From assembly GCA_002440905.1 (NCBI GenBank), contig DJWA01000002.1, positions 36,504 to 44,204 on the forward strand: a DNA stretch of 7,701 nucleotides, in the 5' to 3' direction. Origin of the DNA: Candidatus Roizmanbacteria bacterium UBA6242. GTDB lineage: Bacteria; Patescibacteriota; Microgenomatia; UBA1406; GWC2-37-13. This document shows, in pieces, positions 1-6,150 of the stretch. The position numbers and the translations under genes were made by a program. Below the pieces are notes generated by a model. It was not told the DNA's origin and ran no database searches. It saw only the letters and a program-made list of their open reading frames with translations. Each line of letters opens with the position of its first letter. The stretch's first letter is position 1.

Positions 1-2670
1 AAGCCGCCGCAAATGTCCCCAAGAGTCAAAAGAATTCTTGACAATGCTCTTGTTGCCGCGCGCAAGTTGGGATTTGAGTTTATAGCCCCCGAACACCTGT
101 TATTGGCTTTATATGAGGAGGGCGAGGGTGCAGGAGCCCGAGTTTTGGCAAAGCTGGGACTAAAGAAAGAAGACTTGAATAAAAAAATCACCGGCAAGAA
201 GGAAGGGTTATCCGAAGAACAGAAAGCCGCCGAGAAAAAGAAACAAGCTCTTGAACAGTTTACGATCGACTTGACGGCAAAGGCCGCCCAAGGACTTCTT
301 GACCCGGTGGTCGAGCGGTCACAGGTTGTTGAAAGGGTAATTCATATCCTGTCAAGAAGAACCAAAAATAACCCATCTCTGGTTGGAGAGGCTGGAGTCG
401 GAAAGACGGCGATTGTCGAAGGGCTAGCCCAAAAGATCGTCTCAAAGGAGGTCCCAGAACCCCTTCTCAATAAGAGAATTCTCCAGCTTGATCTGATGAG
501 TATACTGGCGGGTGCCTCGCACCGCGGGGAGTTCGAGGAAAGGATGAAAGATCTCATAGAGGAGGTCAAGAACAGCAAAGGAGAAATCATTCTTTTTATC
601 GACGAGATCCACAACATAGTTGGAGCAGGCTCATCTGGAGAAGGTTCACTCGATGCGTCCAATTTTCTCAAACCAGCGCTTGCCCGCGGAGAGATTCAGA
701 TAGTGGGAGCCACGACCTTGACCGAATACAGGAAATACGTCGAAAAGGATCCAGCTCTTGAAAGAAGATTCCAGCCGGTCTTGGTCCCGGAACCAACAGA
801 AGAAGCAGCCGTCAAAATGCTTGATGCCATAAAAGATAAATACGAAGCCTTCCATAGAGTTAAAATTCCGGCCGACGTGGTTGAAGCCGCAGTCAAACTT
901 TCAAAGAGATATGTAGGTGATAGATTTCTCCCGGATAAGGCGGTTGATTTGATCGACGAAGCCGCTTCAGCCGTTAGGTTACCTTTAATCTCTTTACCTG
1001 AAGAAATAAAATCGATTGAGACGAGGATCGCCGAACTCAATCAGGAGGTCAAGGAAGCCGAGAAAAAAGGAGATAAAATCAAGGCGCGAATTACAAGAAG
1101 TAAGATTGAAGAGATCGAAAGCGGTCTTAAGGAAAAAAAGGACGAGTACAATCTTAAAAAAGGTCAAACGACAACGAGCGTTTCCCCAGAAATAATCCGT
1201 GACATCATTTCCCGTTGGACGGGAATTCCGGTATCAAAGATAACAGCCTCGGAAACCGATAGGCTCGCTCATCTTGAGGAAATAATCCACAAAAGACTCA
1301 TAAATCAGGAAATGGCCGTAGATGCAGTTGCTCAGGCCGTCAGGAGGGGGCGCGCTGGTTTGAAATCGGCTGCCCGTCCGATCGGAAGTTTCGTATTTTT
1401 GGGTCCGACGGGTGTAGGTAAGACCGAGCTTGCCAAGACCTTAGCCGATGTGCTTTTCGGATCCGAGGATCTGATGATCAGGTTTGACATGACCGAATAC
1501 ATGGAAAAACACGAAGTTGCCAAGTTGCTCGGCGCTCCACCGGGATACGTTGGGTATGAAGAGGGTGGCAAGCTTACGGAAGCCGTTAGGCGCAAACCCT
1601 ATAGCGTTGTTCTTTTTGACGAGATTGAAAAAGCCCACCCAGACATATTCAACATCATGCTTCAGATATTAGACGATGGTCGTTTGACCGACAATAAGGG
1701 GCACGTGGTCTCCTTCAAAAATACGGTTGTTATATGTACATCAAATATCGGCACCAAGCTTATTCAGGAAGAAATGATTAAGGCCCAAGACAATCAGGGA
1801 GAAGAGGAAGATAAAGAAAAGGATAAAAAAGAAGTTGACAAAGATCAAAAGGAAAGTGCTCAGGAAGAAGACAAGGATAAGATGGACGATAAAACGATTG
1901 GAAAAGAACAGGAAATTCAAGTGAAGAATTCCCCGGTTGCCAAGTCCGATGGCGATCCATCAAAGGAAAAAACTAAGAAGAAAACCGACAAAAAACAAGA
2001 GGGAACTGAGAAGGAAGAAAAACAGTCTGCAGACAAAGTCGATGGTATGGAGAAGTCAGAAGGAGAAGAGGTGTCTAAAAAAACAGACGATAAGGGAGTC
2101 GGTGTGAAGGACGGAAAGAAAGCTAAAAAGGACAGTTTCGTCGAAATCCGGGAAAAAGTGATGGGAGAATTATTGAAATTCTTCAAGCCAGAGCTTGTTA
2201 ACCGCTTCGACGAGGTCATAGTCTTTGAGCCATTAAAATATGAGCACATTGCCGAAATCGTCAAGCTACAATTTAAGGCGCTGACAAAGCTTATGGAGGA
2301 TCAGGAAATTGGCTTCTATTATACAGACGATGTTATTGAGGTAATCGTCCAGGCTGGATTTGACCCCTTGTTTGGTGCCAGACCTTTAAAGAGAGCAATC
2401 CAAAAGCTAATAGAAAACCCAATCTCTAATTTGATAATAACCGGGAAGGCCAAGCCGGCCGACGTTGTGAGGATTAAGGTCGAGAAAGATGAGTTGGTTT
2501 TTGACGTTGAGAAAACGGTTCTAGTTCAACCAGACGTTAAGGCTCAAGCGGAGATCAAGCGGGTCCACTGTAGCAAATGCGATAATGATTATAAAACTGA
2601 AATTGTCAAGAATTCTACCCTCGTTTGTCCGAAATGTTTAAGCTATGGAGATACCCTTAAAGTTGCCTGA
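1..2670 (+). CDS. clpC: ClpC-type AAA+ ATPase unfoldase (5' partial) with charged insertion and C-terminal zinc ribbon
   Basis: Double AAA+ ring ATPase that unfolds proteins, normally feeding the ClpP protease in the cytosol. Numbering from the ATG at 13: residues 1-50 resemble the second Clp-N repeat (ARKLGFEFIAPEHLLLAL); the first repeat is missing and the frame is open to base 1, so the real start lies upstream of the window. D1 has Walker A GEAGVGKT (125-132), Walker B ILFIDEIH (193-200) and arginine finger ERRF (250-253). A short ClpC-like coiled-coil M domain covers about 329-384. D2 has GPTGVGKT (464-471), pore loop GYVG (511-514), VVLFDEIE (532-539), TSN (576-578) and sensor-2 GAR (788-790). 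Odd features: a K/E/D-rich insertion at about 591-708, a C-terminal CxxC...CxxC ribbon (853-875), and SHRG in place of the usual KYRG in the D1 pore loop. The M domain and double N repeat favour ClpC over ClpB or ClpA. It overlaps the next gene by 26 bases. Confidence 0.93.
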   Translation, partial: KPPQMSPRVKRILDNALVAARKLGFEFIAPEHLLLALYEEGEGAGARVLAKLGLKKEDLNKKITGKKEGLSEEQKAAEKKKQALEQFTIDLTAKAAQGLLDPVVERSQVVERVIHILSRRTKNNPSLVGEAGVGKTAIVEGLAQKIVSKEVPEPLLNKRILQLDLMSILAGASHRGEFEERMKDLIEEVKNSKGEIILFIDEIHNIVGAGSSGEGSLDASNFLKPALARGEIQIVGATTLTEYRKYVEKDPALERRFQPVLVPEPTEEAAVKMLDAIKDKYEAFHRVKIPADVVEAAVKLSKRYVGDRFLPDKAVDLIDEAASAVRLPLISLPEEIKSIETRIAELNQEVKEAEKKGDKIKARITRSKIEEIESGLKEKKDEYNLKKGQTTTSVSPEIIRDIISRWTGIPVSKITASETDRLAHLEEIIHKRLINQEMAVDAVAQAVRRGRAGLKSAARPIGSFVFLGPTGVGKTELAKTLADVLFGSEDLMIRFDMTEYMEKHEVAKLLGAPPGYVGYEEGGKLTEAVRRKPYSVVLFDEIEKAHPDIFNIMLQILDDGRLTDNKGHVVSFKNTVVICTSNIGTKLIQEEMIKAQDNQGEEEDKEKDKKEVDKDQKESAQEEDKDKMDDKTIGKEQEIQVKNSPVAKSDGDPSKEKTKKKTDKKQEGTEKEEKQSADKVDGMEKSEGEEVSKKTDDKGVGVKDGKKAKKDSFVEIREKVMGELLKFFKPELVNRFDEVIVFEPLKYEHIAEIVKLQFKALTKLMEDQEIGFYYTDDVIEVIVQAGFDPLFGARPLKRAIQKLIENPISNLIITGKAKPADVVRIKVEKDELVFDVEKTVLVQPDVKAQAEIKRVHCSKCDNDYKTEIVKNSTLVCPKCLSYGDTLKVA
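1783..2136 (+). other. Lysine/glutamate/aspartate-rich low-complexity insertion within clpC D2
   Basis: Residues about 591-708 of the Clp protein are almost entirely K, E, D, Q, S, T and G, with no hydrophobic core, so the segment is predicted to be disordered. It interrupts D2 between the sensor-1 strand (TSNIG) and the helix beginning REKVMGELLKFF. In ordinary ClpC proteins this interval is short and carries the VGF loop that docks ClpP. A VGV tripeptide (696-698) lies near the distal end, about 16 residues before KVMGEL, close to the spacing of VGF in Bacillus ClpC, and may be the remnant of that loop. The reading frame stays open across the segment. Confidence 0.85.
2566..2637 (+). other. 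Zinc-ribbon motif at the C-terminus of ClpC
   Basis: The Clp protein continues about 70 residues beyond the usual end of the D2 small domain and contains CSKC (853-856) and CPKC (872-875), separated by 15 residues. Paired CxxC knuckles of this spacing typically bind one structural zinc ion. The family normally has no zinc site here. A role in substrate or adaptor recognition is an inference. Confidence 0.75.
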
Positions 2671-3307
2671 TATGATTGTTTTTCTACTTCTTGTTGTCAG
2701 TATATATTTTATTTCCCGTAAGGCAATGAACGAGGTGTTTTACTTTTTAATGAGAATCTTCAAAAACTACCATCTGGTATTGGCGGTCATTACCTTAATT
2801 CTTCTTCCTGGAACACTTATCCATGAGCTTGCCCACTTCATCGTGGCTTTAGTTCTTCTTTTACCCGTTAAAAGCATGAGTTTATTTCCGGTTTTTGAGG
2901 CCAACCAAATCAAATTGGGTGAAGTCAAGTTTGAAAAGCGGGATGTCGTAAGAGGCGGTATCGTTGGAATTGCTCCATTTGTAGTTGGAATACTTTTGTT
3001 AATCTCAATTTTTTACTTCCAAATATTTCCCGGCCAGGATTTGATAATAAATATTCTTATGACTTACTTGATTTTTTCCGTTTCTTCCAACATGTTTTCT
3101 TCAAGACAGGATCTAAAGGATGCAATTTTCGTTGTTCCGGTTATAGCAATAGGAGCGGCCTTATTTTACCTATTTGACATAAAATTGGACATGACCTTGG
3201 TTAATGCTATAATGAAAGAAGCGAATTATTATTTGTTTTTTGTATTGGTTATAAATTTCGGTGCGTTTGTTTTATTTAAAACATTCAATTCTTTTTTGAA
3301 AAAATGA
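2645..3307 (+). CDS. M50-like membrane zinc metalloprotease (site-2-protease-like)
   Basis: Multi-pass membrane protein of 220 residues with HELAH (60-64) inside a hydrophobic segment preceded by LPGTLI, the arrangement seen in M50/site-2-type intramembrane proteases; the two His and the Glu would form the zinc site. Hydrophobic stretches lie at about 10-24, 44-75, 104-128, 135-151, 161-178 and 195-212. A conserved-looking segment with N149 followed by SSRQDLKD offers D156 or D159 as third zinc ligand, but the classical NxxPxxxxDG is not present, so the activity is plausible rather than shown. The ATG at 2645 lies inside the end of clpC; a second ATG at 2672, just past the clpC stop, is an alternative start at the first membrane helix. 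Neither has a clear Shine-Dalgarno. It is probably cotranscribed with clpC. The substrate is unknown. Confidence 0.75.
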   Translation: MEIPLKLPDMIVFLLLVVSIYFISRKAMNEVFYFLMRIFKNYHLVLAVITLILLPGTLIHELAHFIVALVLLLPVKSMSLFPVFEANQIKLGEVKFEKRDVVRGGIVGIAPFVVGILLLISIFYFQIFPGQDLIINILMTYLIFSVSSNMFSSRQDLKDAIFVVPVIAIGAALFYLFDIKLDMTLVNAIMKEANYYLFFVLVINFGAFVLFKTFNSFLKK

Positions 3308-3624
3308 GTAAATCATTATTAGCTCAGTCACTGGACATAAACGGCACATCCATCCAAGGGCCTTTGGATAGTAAAATTACCAATCTGGGCGATCTTGTTA
3401 ATCGGGTGCTTACGTTTTTACTACCATTGGCGGGGATTGTTCTTTTATTTGTACTTATCTGGGGAGGATATGACTACATGATGAGTCAGGGTAACCCCGA
3501 AAAGATCAAAACAGCTCAAGCAAAAATAACCACCGGACTCATCGGATTTTTTCTCCTTATTTCTTCCTACCTGATTGTCCGAGTCATCACTGCCATTTTC
3601 GGTCTCGGTACTGGGATCATTTAA
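3304..3624 (+). CDS. Small two-helix membrane protein, T4SS-pilin-like (VirB2/TrbC-like fold)
   Basis: A protein of 106 residues with a polar N-terminus (1-32), hydrophobic helix about 35-53, a short polar loop GGYDYMMSQGNPEKIKTAQ (54-72), and a second hydrophobic helix about 77-99. This layout, with WGGYDYMMSQGNPEKI between the two helices, is typical of the small pilin-like proteins common in CPR genomes and grouped with type IV secretion pilins. There is no clear cleavable signal peptide and no type IV prepilin GFxxxE site. The start codon overlaps the stop of the protease gene as ATGA, indicating translational coupling. No other conjugation or secretion genes are visible here, so a role in a pilus is not established; a generic membrane protein is the alternative. 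Confidence 0.72.
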   Translation: MSKSLLAQSLDINGTSIQGPLDSKITNLGDLVNRVLTFLLPLAGIVLLFVLIWGGYDYMMSQGNPEKIKTAQAKITTGLIGFFLLISSYLIVRVITAIFGLGTGII

Positions 3625-3628
3625 CAAG

Positions 3629-3657
3629 TTGTTTTGAAAACGCTTTTACTGTATAAT
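3629..3657 (+). promoter_or_regulatory. Sigma70-type promoter in the gap before the UMP kinase gene
   Basis: A perfect -10 TATAAT (3652-3657) is preceded by TTGTTT (3629-3634) with a 17-base spacer. Transcription would begin near 3664-3666. It starts right after the pilin-like gene and is the only good promoter seen upstream of the UMP kinase gene. Confidence 0.6.
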
Positions 3658-3667
3658 CATAGACGAT

Positions 3668-3715
3668 ATGACTGACAAGAAGTCCTTTTCGATTAATAAT
3701 TGCAGGCTGACATAG
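3668..3715 (+). CDS. Possible 15-residue leader peptide
   Basis: An ATG three bases after the predicted transcription start opens a 15-codon frame, MTDKKSFSINNCRLT, ending in TAG inside the loop and 3' arm of the first hairpin. The placement resembles a leader peptide of an attenuator, but there is no ribosome binding site and no run of a single informative codon. It may be chance. Confidence 0.15.
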   Translation: MTDKKSFSINNCRLT

Positions 3716-3734
3716 CCTGTTAATTTTATCTAAT

Positions 3735-3758
3735 CCCCGCAAAAGCGGGGTTTTTTTT
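3735..3758 (+). terminator. Strong Rho-independent terminator
   Basis: A perfect 6-bp stem CCCCGC/GCGGGG (3735-3740 with 3745-3750) with an AAAA loop is followed by eight T residues (3751-3758). It lies only ten bases before the ATG of the UMP kinase gene, so transcription of that gene from upstream must read through it. Confidence 0.92.
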
Positions 3759-3768
3759 AAAGAATAAA

Positions 3769-5103
3769 ATGCGAATACTGAAAACCGAACCACCAATAGT
3801 AATCTCGGTCGGCGGCAGCTTGATCGTCCCCGACGGAGGTGTAGACACCGTTTTCTTACAACGACTCAATAAACTGATAAGAAGTCAGGTAATAAAAGGA
3901 AGAAGGTTTCTTCTCGTATCCGGAGGCGGGAAAATCGCCAGACAGTATATTGAAGCCGGCCGCGAAGTTATAGGAAACGTAGATGATGAAGATTTGGACT
4001 GGTTGGGAATACACGCTACAAGATTTAATGCCCACCTTCTCCGTACCATCTTTCAGGATATCGCCAATCCAAGGATAGTAATCAACTACGAAAAGAAGAT
4101 CGAGGATTGGAATGAACCGGTGGCGATTGGTGCCGGGTGGAAGCCGGGTTGGTCAACCGACTACGATGCTGTTATTCTTGCCCGCGACTACAAAGCTTCG
4201 GTCGTCATCAATCTTTCAAATATCGACGGAGTATACGATAAGGATCCAAAAAAATTCAAGGATGCCAAGCTCATAAAGAAGATTACCTGGGAGGAAATGG
4301 AGAAAATCGTTGGGACCAAGTGGTCGCCAGGTCTTAACGCACCTTTTGATTCAACCGCCACCCAACTTGCCAAAAATATCGGACTGACAGCGATTGTTAC
4401 TTCCGGACATGACTTTAAGAATCTGGAAAACATTATCGAGGGGGAACCCTTTAAAGGAACCGTCATCATGCCTTTTAACGTCGACGCCGGATTTTACGAT
4501 CGTGACTACTACCGGGGTAAAAAAGGCGGCTTCAAATTGAAACAGGTTGAGTCCGTTTGGGGGAATATTTTCCACAACGCACTAAACTTCTTCAGGGCAG
4601 CGAGTATCAGTTTTTTTGTCAAGCCAAAAAACTGTCTTGATGTCGGATGCGGGCTCGGGTATTTGGTGAAATGGCTAAGGTTTTTTGGTATTGATGCCTA
4701 CGGGATCGATTTTTCTCCCGAAGCGAAGAAGCTCATCGATCGAGACCTTCAAAGATACATAAAAATCGCCGACGTCACCGATATTCCCTACAAAGACGAT
4801 ACGTTTGATTTAGTCGTTTCCTACAACCTTCTTCAACATCTTGAGAGGTCGAAGATTAAAAAAGCCATAAGGGAGACAATAAGGGTGGGTAAAAAGTTTA
4901 TTTTCCACAAGGTGCTTACGCCCGAGAGCCTTCTTTATGTCCTTTTCCATCAACGCGATTTCTCAAACGTTTCTTTCTTTTTTTCCAAATATTGGAAAAA
5001 GATTTTCGAATCGTTTGATTCCGTAACCCTATCCTCACATCTTCCCATCGGTGCTTTCGACTTTTTCGGAGCCCGATTCCTGTTAAAGAAAAAATCCAAG
5101 TAA
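3769..5103 (+). CDS. Fusion protein: archaeal-type UMP kinase + SAM-dependent methyltransferase
   Basis: The N-terminal part (about 8-235) is an amino-acid kinase-fold UMP kinase, phosphorylating UMP to UDP in pyrimidine synthesis. It shows ISVGGSL (12-18), SGGGK (51-55), STDYDAV (129-135) in the nucleotide-binding area, GVYDKDPKKF (154-163) and the closing GTVI (230-233), and it resembles the archaeal-type enzyme more than proteobacterial PyrH. The C-terminal part (about 241-444) is a class I methyltransferase with motif I DVGCGLGYL (291-299), acidic GIDFS (312-316) and DVTDIPYKDDTFDLVVS (335-351); its substrate is not evident. FYDRDYYRG (242-250) resembles the usual beginning of sugar/lipid-type methyltransferases, so both domains look complete. 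There is no in-frame stop or obvious frameshift at the joint. ATG 3769 is the only sensible start, and it lacks a Shine-Dalgarno. recF follows after three bases. Confidence 0.9.
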   Translation: MRILKTEPPIVISVGGSLIVPDGGVDTVFLQRLNKLIRSQVIKGRRFLLVSGGGKIARQYIEAGREVIGNVDDEDLDWLGIHATRFNAHLLRTIFQDIANPRIVINYEKKIEDWNEPVAIGAGWKPGWSTDYDAVILARDYKASVVINLSNIDGVYDKDPKKFKDAKLIKKITWEEMEKIVGTKWSPGLNAPFDSTATQLAKNIGLTAIVTSGHDFKNLENIIEGEPFKGTVIMPFNVDAGFYDRDYYRGKKGGFKLKQVESVWGNIFHNALNFFRAASISFFVKPKNCLDVGCGLGYLVKWLRFFGIDAYGIDFSPEAKKLIDRDLQRYIKIADVTDIPYKDDTFDLVVSYNLLQHLERSKIKKAIRETIRVGKKFIFHKVLTPESLLYVLFHQRDFSNVSFFFSKYWKKIFESFDSVTLSSHLPIGAFDFFGARFLLKKKSK

Positions 5104-5106
5104 ACA

Positions 5107-6150
5107 ATGATTCTCAAAAATCTAAGTCTCCGGAATTTCCGTAGTTTCGAGAGTCGCGATTTCATACTTAGTCCCGGTCTGACGGTTGTTGCCGGTCACA
5201 ATTCTCGGGGGAAAACCAACCTATTGGAAGCCGTTTTTTTTACCCTTAATGGTCATGGATTTCGCGAAGACCGAGAAGAGGAGCTTATCAAGTTTGATAC
5301 CGAAGGGACATCAGTCAGGGGAGTTTTCGGAATAAACGCAAAGGAAGATACCTTTGAGATAGATATAAGATACAAAAACGGTCGGACGGTCAAAACGTAT
5401 TTCGTCAATAGGACCTCAAAAAGAAGGGACTTTTATACAAAAGATCTCGTTAAGGCGGTTCTTTTTACTCCGGATCAAATTAATATAATTAAGGGCTCGC
5501 CGAGTTTGAGGCGTGACTACTTCAATAAGCTCCTATCGGTACTTGATATTGATTACAAAAAGAAGTTAACCAATTACGAAATGGCTTTAAGACGCCGAAA
5601 CAAAGTCCTTGAGAAACATTCAAATATTGAAGCCTTGAAAGAGGAGCTAAAGTTCTGGAACGAATACCTAATAAAGGAATCTCGGTACTTGGTTGATAAA
5701 AGGAGAGAGTATATAGAGTATTTGAACTCAAATAAAAAACTGGATTCAAAGGAATTTTCGATCGAATATGTCAAAAACGAATTTACCCAAAAAAGACTTG
5801 ATGAGGTTTTTGAAAAAGAAAGGATTATAAGGAAGACAATGATTGGTCCCCAGAAGGATGATTTTCAGATCTCAGTGTCAAACGGTGTTCTTAAAAAAAA
5901 CGTCCACCATTACGCGTCCCGTAGCGAAGAGCGACTGGCCGTATTCTGGTTGAAGTTGAACGAGGTTAAGTTCTTCGAAAGAACTGGCGTTAAGCCGATT
6001 CTACTCCTTGATGACATTTTCTCGGAGCTGGACCTTGACAATAAAATGATTGTTCTTGGATTGGTTGAGAATTATCAAACTGTAGCAACAACTACCGAGG
6101 ATATATTATTGAAAGAAATCAAGGTTGAAAAAACAATAATCAACCTTTAG
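5107..6150 (+). CDS. recF: DNA replication and repair protein RecF
   Basis: SMC/ABC-like ATPase that binds DNA at gaps and, with RecO and RecR, helps load RecA. The 347 residues are near the family's usual length of about 360. The N-terminus LSLRNFRSFES is typical. Walker A is GHNSRGKT (30-37) followed by NLLEAVFF; LFTPDQINIIKGSPSLRRDYFN (119-140) is the characteristic RecF segment; the signature region is YASRSEER (269-276); Walker B with D-loop is ILLLDDIFSELD (298-309). Two glycines usual in the family, one in Walker A and one in the signature, are serines here (S33, S273). The start lies three bases after the stop of the kinase-methyltransferase gene, without a clear Shine-Dalgarno, suggesting coupling. 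Its stop overlaps the stop of lexA on the other strand. RecF rather than RecN or an OLD nuclease is supported by length and motif order. Confidence 0.93.
   Translation: MILKNLSLRNFRSFESRDFILSPGLTVVAGHNSRGKTNLLEAVFFTLNGHGFREDREEELIKFDTEGTSVRGVFGINAKEDTFEIDIRYKNGRTVKTYFVNRTSKRRDFYTKDLVKAVLFTPDQINIIKGSPSLRRDYFNKLLSVLDIDYKKKLTNYEMALRRRNKVLEKHSNIEALKEELKFWNEYLIKESRYLVDKRREYIEYLNSNKKLDSKEFSIEYVKNEFTQKRLDEVFEKERIIRKTMIGPQKDDFQISVSNGVLKKNVHHYASRSEERLAVFWLKLNEVKFFERTGVKPILLLDDIFSELDLDNKMIVLGLVENYQTVATTTEDILLKEIKVEKTIINL
6121..6147. terminator. Inverted repeat at the recF/lexA junction, possible bidirectional terminator
   Basis: AAGGTTGA (6121-6128) and TCAACCTT (6140-6147) form a perfect 8-bp stem with an 11-base A-rich loop, ending at the overlapping stop codons of the two convergent genes. 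Neither strand has a proper T-tract after it, though the minus strand continues with a pyrimidine-rich run. It may slow or stop transcription from both sides. Confidence 0.35.

Larger units (their letters stand above)
3665..3758 (+). ncRNA. Candidate ~95-nt leader or small RNA (promoter to terminator)
   Basis: The stretch between the promoter and the intrinsic terminator would give a short transcript with two hairpins. The first pairs CAGGCT (3703-3708) with AGCCTG (3714-3719) around a 5-base loop, with flanking AATT/AATT (3698-3701, 3722-3725) able to extend the stem past a small bulge. The second is the terminator. It could be a stand-alone small RNA or an attenuating leader of the UMP kinase gene. 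It does not match an RNA family I recognise, and no antiterminator sequence complementary to CCCCGC is visible. Confidence 0.4.

Noticed and set aside
1332..1638. Minus-strand open frames opposite the clpC D2 region and other antisense frames across the window
   Set aside because: They lie opposite strongly conserved genes, overlap each other, and encode no recognisable protein features.
2668..2670. TGA read as glycine or tryptophan (recoded CPR code)
   Set aside because: All long genes lack internal TGA, and the TGA codons seen lie at natural protein ends next to new starts, so TGA acts as stop.
3634..3639. TTGAAA as -35 for the TATAAT at 3652
   Set aside because: The spacer would be only 12 bases. 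TTGTTT at 3629 gives a 17-base spacer and fits better.
3665..3734. Antiterminator for the terminator before the UMP kinase gene
   Set aside because: No stretch in the leader is complementary to CCCCGC or GCGGGG, so a classical riboswitch-style switch cannot be drawn from the sequence.
5234..5241. Runs of eight T in recF (5234-5241) and lexA (6670-6677) as frameshift or slippage sites
   Set aside because: Both frames remain intact with conserved protein sequence on each side; the runs fit ordinary F- and K-rich codons.
5981..5992. GAACTGGCGTTA, similar to the SOS box core
   Set aside because: It lies deep inside the recF coding region, with no promoter next to it and no downstream gene that it could control; expected by chance.
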